Shown: positions 16,550-23,624, numbered from the stretch's first letter. The stretch is DNA of 24,468 bases from an uncultured Acidimicrobiaceae bacterium (GCA_903907185.1 CAIVND010000058.1:1-24468), one strand, 5' to 3'. Numbers and translations: made by a program. The notes: a model not told the origin generated them from the sequence alone.

Positions 16550-17266
16550 TTATCGGCGATTAATTAACCCGAGGTCTCCCGGGATTACTCCAAACAACGA
16601 GCCAGCGTCGATGACTTGGGATTCCCGGGTCTCTCCGTGATTTAGCGATATCTCTTGGCTTTGATTGTCTGAACGAGCTGCGATCTCGCGTGTCGCCCAA
16701 AGGGCGCACTGATGCGCTAGAGCCGGATGGAACTTCCACATCGCGAGCTGTCTCTTCGTCTCGTCAATCCCCTCCCCAAGCTCTAAAAGACTGAGCGCAA
16801 GCTGTTGGCCGCGTCGTCGGAGTGCCTCTAGGGGAGGACCGACACGGTGCGTGGCGTCGAGATGCTCACGTTGAAGTGGCCGCGGTAACCGCGCGACGTG
16901 GCGAGGGGAGAGGACTGGCACGAGTCTGCGGACTGCGACGGCGCCGGGGCTAACGACTCTCGCCATGTCAAAGTCAACAGCACGAGTGACACTGCGGAGA
17001 AATGGACCGTGACGCCCCGGTCGCTCGCCGAGTCCAAGCGCTCGGGCAGCGTCACCAATGTCAAGTGTGCAGCCTGACGGCGTCCTCTCTAACTGACCAA
17101 CAAGGTGGCGGAGCAAGAAGGTCGTCGTTGGGCCAAGGATCGGCAACCAGAATCGCTCGACGTAGTCCGATCTCGCGTCGTAGCCGAATGTGTCGACTAT
17201 TGGATCCTGCAGAAGCTCAATGCGTAGTTTTGTCTCAAAGCCAATCCCGTCGAGGGTACGAGCCAC
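16550..17266 (-). CDS. Conserved actinobacterial protein of unknown function, upstream of metH
   Basis: A 238-residue protein with no enzyme motif I can name. The recognisable core, around residues 25-110, includes YVERFWLPILGPTTTFLLRHLV, a DIGDAARALGLG helix and a basic GRHGPFLRSVTRAVDF helix, then PVLSPRHVARLPRPLQREH. I recall similar proteins across actinobacteria annotated as hypothetical. The order of helices is compatible with a small helical or winged-helix DNA-associated protein, but this is speculation. The GTG at 17266 is preferred over ATG 17281 and TTG 17284 because GGAGG lies just upstream of it. The stop is 11 nt before the metH ATG, so the two are likely cotranscribed. Confidence 0.7.
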   Translation of the reverse strand: MARTLDGIGFETKLRIELLQDPIVDTFGYDARSDYVERFWLPILGPTTTFLLRHLVGQLERTPSGCTLDIGDAARALGLGERPGRHGPFLRSVTRAVDFDMARVVSPGAVAVRRLVPVLSPRHVARLPRPLQREHLDATHRVGPPLEALRRRGQQLALSLLELGEGIDETKRQLAMWKFHPALAHQCALWATREIAARSDNQSQEISLNHGETRESQVIDAGSLFGVIPGDLGLINRR

Positions 17267-17491
17267 GGTTCCTCCGCTCATCAATGGACGGCTCTCCTGC
17301 CGCCAAATTGATCTTGGAGGGCGGTGTTACTACCGGACCTACCGTGGATGATCGGGCTCTATTGTCTGGCAAGATCTTCGTTGCGCACACCGAATTCCTA
17401 CTCAAAGACCTTCAACGTAAACCATCGCAACTATGGTACTTTTCGTCCGCTTTTCCTTCCGGGTGCGAATCAACAGATGGGCTGATCAACG

Positions 17492-18100
17492 ATGACTTTT
17501 GACAATGGAGATCTGATTGAGCGGCTCAAGATCCGAGAAGTGATCGAGAACTGGGTTCTGTGGCGCGATGCGGGAGACTGGGACCGATTCCAGACGGTCT
17601 GGCACCCGGATGGTCGGATGAATGCAACCTGGTTCCAAGGGCCTTTCGCAGAGTTCATTCGGGTGAGCCAGGAGGGCTTCGCTCGAGGAGTCCGGATCCT
17701 GCATTTTCTCGGTGGTACAACAATCGATCTTTCGGGAGCGCGCGCAGTCGCGCAGACCAAGATGACTATCTCTCAACGTGCATCGATCCATGACGTTGTC
17801 TGTGATGTGGTCTGTACCGGGCGCCTCTACGACCTGTTTGAGCGAACCGATAGTGGTTGGAAGATCATGCTGCGTCAGGGCGTCTATGAGAAAGATCGAC
17901 TCGATCCCGTTGAACCAAATGCCCTGCTTGAACTCGATCCGGCCATTCTTGCCATGTTTCCGGAGGGTTATCGCCACCTTGCCTACCTGCAACATGGACT
18001 TGGTTATGAAGTAAAACGTGACATGCCTGGATTGATAGGGCCTGAGATCGAGGCACTCTATGAACGGGGTAAATCCTGGCTCAACGGATCGTCCATCTAG
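17492..18100 (+). CDS. NTF2-like/SnoaL-like domain protein
   Basis: A 202-residue protein with an NTF2-like cone fold of the SnoaL_4/nuclear transport factor 2 type. The N-terminal helices (LIERLKIREVIENWVLWRDAGDWDRFQTVWHPDGRM) and the later strands (VQTKMTISQRASI-like segment, VVCTGRLYDLFERTDSGWKIMLRQGVYEKDRLDPVEP) follow the pattern of small-molecule dehydratase or isomerase homologues. The first His (H38 in WHPDG) sits where family members often have a catalytic or structural residue. Substrate unknown. The ATG at 17492 lacks a strong ribosome binding site. It is divergent from the metH operon across a 225-nt promoter region and followed by a gap holding an inverted repeat. Confidence 0.75.
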   Translation: MTFDNGDLIERLKIREVIENWVLWRDAGDWDRFQTVWHPDGRMNATWFQGPFAEFIRVSQEGFARGVRILHFLGGTTIDLSGARAVAQTKMTISQRASIHDVVCDVVCTGRLYDLFERTDSGWKIMLRQGVYEKDRLDPVEPNALLELDPAILAMFPEGYRHLAYLQHGLGYEVKRDMPGLIGPEIEALYERGKSWLNGSSI

Positions 18101-18186
18101 TTGATTTTGCAGGTTCAGTAGTTCATCGCCTCTCGTAGATCAATTGCGATGAGGAGTGATACGACCCGAGTGCGATCTCGTTCTCT

Positions 18187-18285
18187 CCACCATCTGGGGC
18201 CGACGGCCAGCGGGAGTGCCTCTGGCAATCCCATTGCCCTTCGACTGGTCGACCGATATGGTGACGGCGTACCACCAGATGGTGG
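18187..18285. repeat. 11-bp perfect inverted repeat bounding a 99-bp segment
   Basis: CCACCATCTGG at 18187-18197 is the exact reverse complement of CCAGATGGTGG at 18275-18285. The right arm also forms a local hairpin (CCACC-AGAT-GGTGG at 18272-18285). The segment lies directly upstream of the leaderless DUF5666-like ORF. No flanking target duplication was seen, so a mobile-element reading is not established. Confidence 0.5.
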
Positions 18286-18311
18286 CGTAATCATTTAACG
18301 AGAAGGGGACG

Positions 18312-18647
18312 GTGCGACATGGCACCGTTGCATCTATCGACAGCTCGAGTAACACCTTTACTGTTGACTCGCGATCTGGCACCGCGGTGAAGGTCGATGT
18401 GAACACCAAAACGATCTACCAGGCCATTGGTGCGGGGAGTACAGAAACCTTCTCCGATCTAAAGGTCGGTGATCGCGTTGTCGTTGCTGGTACGCCAAGC
18501 ACCTCTGGAGCTGTTGCGGCAACATCGGTGACGATCCTGCCCGCTGGAGGCTTCCGGGGAGGGTTTGGAGGGCCTCCCGGTGCAAGTTCGGGGAATTCAG
18601 GGTCGGGAAGTTCTGGCCTCGGCAACAGCGGTATCCCTGGAGCATAA
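18312..18647 (+). CDS. DUF5666-like protein without a signal peptide, possibly truncated
   Basis: A 111-residue ORF. Residues 3-80 form one DUF5666-like beta domain (HGTVASIDSSSNTFTVDS, then SDLKVGDRVVVAG and the closing VTILP strand), an OB-like module usually found in exported or lipoprotein contexts. The tail (81-111) is a Gly/Ser-rich linker. No secretion signal precedes the domain: the frame is closed by TAA at 18288-18290, and the only start is GTG 18312, which does have AGAAGGGG upstream. Either it is a small cytoplasmic product, or it is the remnant of a longer secreted protein that lost its N-terminus. It is convergent with the S9 peptidase gene; a weak TTTCG/CGAAA hairpin (18665-18677) lies between them. 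Confidence 0.55.
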   Translation: MRHGTVASIDSSSNTFTVDSRSGTAVKVDVNTKTIYQAIGAGSTETFSDLKVGDRVVVAGTPSTSGAVAATSVTILPAGGFRGGFGGPPGASSGNSGSGSSGLGNSGIPGA

Positions 18648-18701
18648 GGGTTGAGAGCTCATCGTTTCGTGACGAAAGCGTCGCCACCATCGTGAACCCG
18701 A

Positions 18702-20651
18702 TTAGTGGGTGAGGAGCAACGAGTCCACGATAATTACCGGTTCGATCGAGTCCGCAACATCGAGTCCAAGTACCCGTGAGTAGAAGTACAGCTCGGCCTC
18801 GATCGACCGTTTGATGGCGGTCGCTCCGCGGAATCCGTGGCCCTCACCAGCAAAGGTGAGGTAGGCGCTCGGAATGCCGTGAACGTGGAGAGCGTCAACC
18901 ATCATCTGTGCCTGATTTGGCGGCACAATCATGTCGTCGAGACCTTGAAAGAAGATTACCGGTACTCGCATATCTCGAGCGTGTACAAGCGGGGATCGTT
19001 CGTCGTAGGTTGCCTTCGCCGCTGGGTATGGGCCGATCAGCTTGTCGAGATAGTGAGATTCGAATTTGTGAGTATCTGTCGCGAGTGAGACGAGATCAGA
19101 GACGCCGTAATAGCTCGCCCCGGCGGCAAAAATGTGCTTGAAGACGAGACAGGCAAGGGTGGTGTATCCACCAGCGCTTCCACCGTGGATGACGATGTGG
19201 CGGCGGTCCACGCGTCCACGCGCAACGAGATAGAGCGCAGCATTTGTACAGTCCTCAACATCGACGATGCCCCAACGTCCAGTGAGACGTTCGCGGTACT
19301 CGCGGCCATATCCGGTGCTACCGCCGTAGTCGACATCAACAACCGCAAAACCGCGGCTTGTCCAATACTGAATCTCCGGATCAAAGACCTGTCGCGCACT
19401 CGCTGTTGGACCGCCGTGACTCTGCACGATGAGCGGCGGCCGCTCACCGGGAGCCCCTTGGAAGTCGTTGTTCTTTGGGGGGTAGTACAGAGCGTATGCA
19501 TCAAGGCCGTCCGTTGTAGGAAAACTCATGTGTCTCGGTATCGAAATGTAACCAGGATCGATCGAGAGCTCTCTGCTCGCGCGTAACGTTTTCGTTGAGT
19601 TGTCGTTGAGGTCGATCTGAATTACGCCGAGGGGATCTCGTGCCGAACCTCCAAGAGCGATGATTTTTCCGGAGTCGGTCACTGCCAGCGAAGAAAAGTT
19701 GGTGAGTCGATGCTCGATCTCACGTGCTGATCCTGAACTGAGAACAACGAGTTGATTCTTCGCATTGCGTGAGACGGCAACGACAATCGCCCCTTTGTCG
19801 TCGATGACAAAGCTCGATTGGCCAAAGACCCAATCTGGTCCACCGCAATCTGCATCAACTGCATAGAGGCAAAGTGCGGCTTCGTCGTAGAGATTCCAAA
19901 AGCCAGAGCGATCGGAGAGGTAGACGAGGGCGTTATCGGACCCAAAGCGCGGCTGACTTATCGATTCAGTGAGCCCACCCGCGAGGGTTCTTGCATCGGT
20001 GATTTTCATCTGTTGATCGATATTCGCTACGACGAGTTCGGTTCCATCCCACGGCATATTGGGATGGTTCCAGGTGAGGTAGGCCAGCCTTGTTCCATCT
20101 GGAGAGACTCGAGGGGCCGAGTAGAAATCGTTTCCTTCAGCAAGAACCAAGGTCGTTCCTGATCCGTCAAGACTGATGGCAACGATGTCGTTGACCACGC
20201 CGGCTGCCCCAGCAACGTCGCCAATGTCATGTCGCTCGCGCACAGCGATGACCGAGCGGCCGTCGGGCGTGATCACTTGGTCAGCAAAGCGAACTGTTCG
20301 TGGTTCGCCTGGCTCAGGAGTTATGGCCGTGACCTCTCCGGCCTGATCGATCAGGTAGAGCCGCTGATCGGCAAAGTTTGAGAAGACGATCGTGCCAGCA
20401 CGTACCGCGAAGGACTGTCCGCCGTATTCGTGCACCATCGATCTCGCACTGTAGGGAGCGGGAAGAAGATCTTGCTGACTTCCATCGGCGCGATGGACCA
20501 CGATGACCTGGCGACCTTGGTCGCTTGGCCGCCGCTCGTTCCAGTAGATGTCACTGCCATCACAGAGCACCTGTGATGGGGCGACGACGTGTTCGACCAA
20601 AAGATCAGCGGTGATCGGTGAGGTCCACGAACCGTAGGCAGCACTCTTCAT
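18702..20651 (-). CDS. S9 family prolyl-oligopeptidase-type peptidase
   Basis: A 649-residue serine peptidase of the S9 family (acylaminoacyl-peptidase/dipeptidyl-peptidase type) that trims short peptides. The N-terminal 1-370 is a beta-propeller with repeated DG-R-V/I blades (ITPDGRSVIAVRER, VSPDGTRLAYLTW). Residues about 385-649 are the alpha/beta-hydrolase domain, with oxyanion segment SHGGPTA at 411-417, nucleophile S492 in GGSAGGY, D573 in GLDDMIVPP and H605 in GEGHGF. No signal peptide is seen, so it is probably cytoplasmic. The ATG at 20651 has GGGAG upstream at good spacing. It lies 46 nt downstream of the nitroreductase gene and may be cotranscribed with it. Confidence 0.92.
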   Translation of the reverse strand: MKSAAYGSWTSPITADLLVEHVVAPSQVLCDGSDIYWNERRPSDQGRQVIVVHRADGSQQDLLPAPYSARSMVHEYGGQSFAVRAGTIVFSNFADQRLYLIDQAGEVTAITPEPGEPRTVRFADQVITPDGRSVIAVRERHDIGDVAGAAGVVNDIVAISLDGSGTTLVLAEGNDFYSAPRVSPDGTRLAYLTWNHPNMPWDGTELVVANIDQQMKITDARTLAGGLTESISQPRFGSDNALVYLSDRSGFWNLYDEAALCLYAVDADCGGPDWVFGQSSFVIDDKGAIVVAVSRNAKNQLVVLSSGSAREIEHRLTNFSSLAVTDSGKIIALGGSARDPLGVIQIDLNDNSTKTLRASRELSIDPGYISIPRHMSFPTTDGLDAYALYYPPKNNDFQGAPGERPPLIVQSHGGPTASARQVFDPEIQYWTSRGFAVVDVDYGGSTGYGREYRERLTGRWGIVDVEDCTNAALYLVARGRVDRRHIVIHGGSAGGYTTLACLVFKHIFAAGASYYGVSDLVSLATDTHKFESHYLDKLIGPYPAAKATYDERSPLVHARDMRVPVIFFQGLDDMIVPPNQAQMMVDALHVHGIPSAYLTFAGEGHGFRGATAIKRSIEAELYFYSRVLGLDVADSIEPVIIVDSLLLTH

Positions 20652-20697
20652 GGTTGGTACTCCCTAACTTCTATGTGGTGAACCGGTCAGTTCGAAA

Positions 20698-21306
20698 CTA
20701 CCAGTGCTCGCGATGTATTACCTCGGAGCGCGCACGCCGTTTCGGAGCCGTTGAGCCTCTTTGTGGTGTGCCGATCTTTGGGTAGCCAACTGCTACGGCG
20801 CCGATTGGTTGAAACTCCTCTGGGATCTCGAAGGCGCTGAGCAGCTCTCGCTCACGTCCTTGGAGTTGGAAGAAGAGCCCACCAAGACCCGCATCAGCTG
20901 CTCCGAAGAGAAGACTCATCGCGACAAAGCCAGCGTCTACTAACCAGTAGGGGACCGGCCACTCATCTTGCGCCAGTCCCCCAAGCGAGGAACCTCGTTT
21001 GTCGTCTTTCGCGTATCGATCGATGTAGGCCCGGGGACTTGCGAGCGGAACGATGATCGCTGGAGCCGCCATGATTCGTGCGGAGGCTGGACTCTCAAAC
21101 CGCCAAGCGGGCTCACTGGTTACCTCCCAAAAGCGATCTCTAGCGCTCTTGTGGGTGAGAACTAGCAAGTCGACTCCCTGACTAAACCCAGCCGAAGGTG
21201 ACCGCAGTGCAGCAGTAAGTAGCTGATCGAGAAGAGCAGTTGGAATCGGGTCGCTGAGAAAGTCTCTCGTCATCTTGCGCGAGAGGGCTAACTCCATGAA
21301 CTCCAT
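20698..21306 (-). CDS. Nitroreductase family protein
   Basis: A 202-residue FMN-dependent nitroreductase-fold protein. Supporting features are the N-terminal SRKMTRDFLSDPIPTALLDQLLTAALRSPSAGFSQG segment, with the conserved R-x-R/K-x-F and SPSAG flavin-contact pattern, and the late VDAGFVAMSLLFGAADAGLGGLFF helix with FEIPEEFQPIGAVAVGYP, the usual family ending. The protein is close to the compact subgroup that also includes coenzyme F420-associated and BluB-like relatives, so the substrate is open. The ATG at 21306 was used; an internal ATG three codons later is possible. It is divergent from the rhodanese-E1 gene, with 132 nt between. Confidence 0.85.
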   Translation of the reverse strand: MEFMELALSRKMTRDFLSDPIPTALLDQLLTAALRSPSAGFSQGVDLLVLTHKSARDRFWEVTSEPAWRFESPASARIMAAPAIIVPLASPRAYIDRYAKDDKRGSSLGGLAQDEWPVPYWLVDAGFVAMSLLFGAADAGLGGLFFQLQGRERELLSAFEIPEEFQPIGAVAVGYPKIGTPQRGSTAPKRRARSEVIHREHW

Positions 21307-21438
21307 CGCTCAAAACCTACTCCGCACCAAGTGATTGGAATGTTGACCAAACTGGTAAGGTATAGAGGCCGTCGGCCAATGTCGATGGGAGACGCTGGAT
21401 GGCGAGTGGCCAACCGTGATGCAAGAGAGGGGCCTGAG

Positions 21439-22605
21439 GTGGCAACTTTTCGAGACCTCCTGTCCGAGGTAAAGGGACAGATCCGCGAGATCGACCCTGC
21501 AGGGGCGGAGAACCTTCGTTCAAGCGCGACCTTCCTCGATGTCCGTGAGGCGGATGAGTATGAGCAGGGAGCGATCCCTGGTGCCATTCACCTGCCGCGT
21601 GGTTTCCTCGAGGTTCAAGTTGAAGGTCGGATCCCCGAAAAGACGGAGCCGATTGTCGTCTACTGCGCTGGAGGCACCCGATCTGCCTTTGCCGCGAAGT
21701 CCCTTGCCGATCTTGGCTACTCCGACGTGGTTTCGATGGCCGGCGGATTTAATCGCTGGAAGGATGAGGGCCGGAACTGGCAGGCTCCCGTTGTTCTCAC
21801 CTCTGAACAGCGCAACCGATACCAACGCCATCTTCTCCTTCCCGAGGTCTCTGAATCAGGCCAGCAACGGCTGCTTGAATCGAAGGTTCTAATGCTCGGT
21901 GCCGGTGGTCTTGGCTCTCCTGCAGCTCTCTACCTTGCCGCAGCGGGTGTTGGCACAATCGGCATCGTTGACATGGATGTTGTTGACGCCTCGAACTTGC
22001 AGCGCCAGATCCTCCACAACATGGACCGTATCGGGATGCGCAAGGTTGATTCGGCCAAGGCTGCGCTGACGGCGATCAACCCCGACGTCAAAGTCATCAC
22101 CCATGACGTGCGGATCGGCGCGGACAACATCATCGATCTTTTCAAGGGCTATGACCTTGTGGTCGATGGCACCGATAACTTTCCGACCCGCTATCTGGTG
22201 AATGATGCATCGCTGCTTACCAATACCCCAGTGGTCCATGGTTCGATCTTTCGCTTTGAAGGTCAAGCAACGGTCTTCCACCCTTACGTTGGACCGTGCT
22301 ACCGATGCATAGTTCCTGAGCCCCCACCACCCGAACTTGCACCATCGTGCGCGGAGGCAGGTGTACTTGGTGTGCTCTGTGGGATTATCGGCTCCATTGA
22401 GGCGGTTGAGGCAGTCAAGATGTTGCTTGGAATCGGCAATCCCCTTGTCGGTCGCCTTCTCGCCTACGACGCGCTCGAAGAGGAGTTCCGTACCTTCAAG
22501 GTGCGCAGAGACCCCAACTGCCCCGCCTGCGGCGAGGGCGCAGAGATTGTGATCGCTGAGTACGACCAGCTCTGCATGCCCCACGTCTTCGCACCAGCGA
22601 GCTAA
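21439..22605 (+). CDS. Rhodanese-ThiF fusion, MoeB/MoeZ-type adenylyltransferase-sulfurtransferase
   Basis: A 388-residue bifunctional protein. Residues about 15-112 are a rhodanese domain with active-site C76 in the CAGGTRS loop. Residues about 125-345 are an E1-like ThiF/MoeB domain with GAGGLGSP (154-161) for ATP, DNLQ-like SNLQRQ, DGTDNFPTR, the C304 loop (PSCAEAGVLG) and zinc pairs C287/C290 and C361/C364. Such enzymes activate ubiquitin-like sulfur carriers (MoaD, ThiS, CysO) by adenylation and sulfur transfer. The rhodanese is N-terminal, the reverse of actinobacterial MoeZ. The GTG at 21439, with GAGAGGGG at 21425-21432, was preferred over a longer frame from 21331 because residues 1-20 then match the family start. 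No Mo-cofactor gene is adjacent. Confidence 0.9.
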   Translation: MATFRDLLSEVKGQIREIDPAGAENLRSSATFLDVREADEYEQGAIPGAIHLPRGFLEVQVEGRIPEKTEPIVVYCAGGTRSAFAAKSLADLGYSDVVSMAGGFNRWKDEGRNWQAPVVLTSEQRNRYQRHLLLPEVSESGQQRLLESKVLMLGAGGLGSPAALYLAAAGVGTIGIVDMDVVDASNLQRQILHNMDRIGMRKVDSAKAALTAINPDVKVITHDVRIGADNIIDLFKGYDLVVDGTDNFPTRYLVNDASLLTNTPVVHGSIFRFEGQATVFHPYVGPCYRCIVPEPPPPELAPSCAEAGVLGVLCGIIGSIEAVEAVKMLLGIGNPLVGRLLAYDALEEEFRTFKVRRDPNCPACGEGAEIVIAEYDQLCMPHVFAPAS

Positions 22606-22613
22606 GAGCTGCA

Positions 22614-22631
22614 GGGGAGATCGTTCTCCCC
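22614..22631 (+). terminator. Terminator of the rhodanese-ThiF gene
   Basis: GGGGAGA at 22614-22620 pairs with TCTCCCC at 22625-22631 (7 bp, perfect) around a TCGT tetraloop, beginning 9 nt after the stop codon. It is compact and GC-rich. There is no T-tract after it. Confidence 0.7.
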
Positions 22632-22723
22632 GATCGTCAGTCAATCGGATATGTCGTTGCACGCCCTCTCATAGGCGCGTCTACCTCCTCTGGGTATTCG
22701 TGTTCGACACGGCCTAAATGAAT

Positions 22724-22763
22724 CAAGCCAGTGAAACGGTCAATTGCCCGTTTCACTGGCTTG
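22724..22763. terminator. Perfect 16-bp hairpin upstream of the Cys/His protein genes
   Basis: CAAGCCAGTGAAACGG at 22724-22739 is exactly complementary to 22748-22763, with an 8-nt loop (TCAATTGC). It is the most stable hairpin in the window and lies 119 nt past the moeB-like stop, after that gene already has its own hairpin. It may insulate the next transcript, end an unseen small RNA or be a dispersed repeat. A weak TTTCAT-N17-TAAATA promoter match follows at 22805-22833. Confidence 0.6.
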
Positions 22764-22867
22764 TTCTGCTATCGGTTTCGGACTTTTCTCTTTCAAAATC
22801 GAGGTTTCATTGCCTTCGTCTTGGGAATAAATAACAAGACGGAGGAGATCAAAAGGGGGGAGATCAG

Positions 22868-23083
22868 ATGAGCGTCGATGAGCTTGAGGATGTAGTGCTC
22901 TGCGAGGTCTGTGGATCTGAGGGATCTCGTCGATATCTGGGACACAACCGGCCGACAGGCCGCCACCCGTTGATCGTTGATTCGGATGCGAAGTCGGTGT
23001 GCCTGCTCTGTGGACTTGATGAGTCCATCTTGCATGACGGGCACAACATGATGGCTGCCTTGATGGAACAGCGCGGGCCGTAG
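22868..23083 (+). CDS. Small Cys4His4 protein, copy 1
   Basis: A 71-residue acidic protein not recognised from any named family. It has two CxxCG knuckles (C12/C15 and C45/C48) and four His (H26, H33, H56, H59), a set that could bind two metal ions, probably zinc. The ATG at 22868 follows a very strong purine-rich ribosome binding site (GGGGGGAGA at 22855-22863), so translation is well supported. The same eight residues recur at identical spacing in the gene at 23415, which shows homology. No membrane segment or signal peptide is present. Possible roles include a small zinc-ribbon nucleic-acid or protein-binding factor; none is demonstrated. Confidence 0.75.
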   Translation: MSVDELEDVVLCEVCGSEGSRRYLGHNRPTGRHPLIVDSDAKSVCLLCGLDESILHDGHNMMAALMEQRGP

Positions 23084-23150
23084 TTTCGCGGGAATCACCG
23101 TTTGAAAATGTTGGCAGTTAGCCCTCCAACGGGGAGCGCCAATCACGAAC

Positions 23151-23181
23151 TTTTCGAAGTCTCAGTTTTCCGAAGTCTCAG
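23151..23181 (+). repeat. Tandem duplication ahead of a strong ribosome binding site
   Basis: TTTTCGAAGTCTCAG at 23151-23165 is immediately repeated as TTTTCCGAAGTCTCAG at 23166-23181, differing by one inserted C. The second copy runs into the AGGAGG ribosome binding site (23180-23185) of the following ORF. It could be a duplicated operator or simple slippage. Confidence 0.75.
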
Positions 23182-23192
23182 GAGGTACAGGC

Positions 23193-23357
23193 GTGAGTGC
23201 ACAGATTCGACCACTATGCGAGACGGCAAGGTTCGAACCGGATGAACTGGAGAGGCGTGCAAATGTGGCGCTTCATCTTCCGATCTACCGGAGTGCTGAT
23301 GCGCGCCAAGGGATCACCTATACCGCTGCCGGTTTGGTCTATGCGTGTCAGCGGTAG
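23193..23357 (+). CDS. Short ORF of unknown function, possibly frameshifted
   Basis: A 54-codon ORF starting at GTG 23193, seven bases after a perfect AGGAGG (23180-23185), the best ribosome binding site in this part of the window. The product is soluble and charged (EPDELERRAN region) and ends at TAG 23355. In the -1 frame, sequence from about 23336 to the TAA at 23423-23425 encodes a hydrophobic stretch (VVAPLFESMMMFSVAYGLV), so an intact gene of about 80 codons with a C-terminal membrane helix may have been broken by a one-base change, or two overlapping ORFs may exist. The shifted frame ends 11 nt inside the next gene. No family recognised. Confidence 0.4.
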   Translation: MSAQIRPLCETARFEPDELERRANVALHLPIYRSADARQGITYTAAGLVYACQR

Positions 23358-23414
23358 TTGCCCCGCTCTTCGAATCGATGATGATGTTCAGCGTCGCCTA
23401 CGGATTGGTCGCCG

Positions 23415-23624
23415 ATGTCTATTAACGAGGTAACTGTGCGTTGTGAGGTCTGCGGGGCCGAAGGTTCGGTCCGATTCGGTGGACATGATCACGAAGACCT
23501 TCCTCATCCAATGATGGTTGAGCCAGATTCTGCTGGTCGATGCGCCCTCTGTGGGAAAGAGCAATCATCTCTTCATGATGAACACAATGAGATCGATCCC
23601 GAGATCGATCCAATCGTCGAGTAA
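23415..23624 (+). CDS. Small Cys4His4 protein, copy 2
   Basis: A 69-residue paralogue of the protein encoded at 22868. Its putative ligands are C10, C13, H24, H31, C43, C46, H54 and H57; every interval equals that in copy 1. Shared words are CEVCG-EGS, a GH, an HP, a C-LCG knuckle and LHD-HN; the rest has diverged. The C-terminus is an acidic EIDPEIDP repeat encoded by a short direct repeat (GAGATCGATCC twice, 23590-23612). The ATG at 23415 lacks a clear ribosome binding site, which suggests coupling to translation of the upstream ORF, whose shifted frame overlaps it. A hairpin follows at 23632. Function unknown. Confidence 0.7.
   Translation: MSINEVTVRCEVCGAEGSVRFGGHDHEDLPHPMMVEPDSAGRCALCGKEQSSLHDEHNEIDPEIDPIVE

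Noticed and set aside
17267..17491. Search for a cobalamin or SAM riboswitch ahead of the metH transcription unit.
   Set aside because: No B12-box-like or SAM-riboswitch core was seen on the minus strand of this region, although a full structural search could not be run.
17284..17502. A 72-codon plus-strand frame from ATG 17284 that overlaps the start of the NTF2-like gene by 11 nt.
   Set aside because: It has no ribosome binding site, overlaps the 5' end of the divergent gene's transcript region and fills the only space for two divergent promoters. It resembles no family.
18149..18298. A 49-codon plus-strand frame just upstream of the DUF5666-like ORF, considered as its lost N-terminus.
   Set aside because: It has no signal-peptide character and runs in a different frame from the DUF5666-like ORF; it gives no family match.
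22703..22716. A TTCGA motif inside CGTG/CACG that resembles a tRNA or tmRNA T-arm.
   Set aside because: The loop is 5 nt rather than 7, there is no acceptor or anticodon stem, and the upstream sequence is coding.
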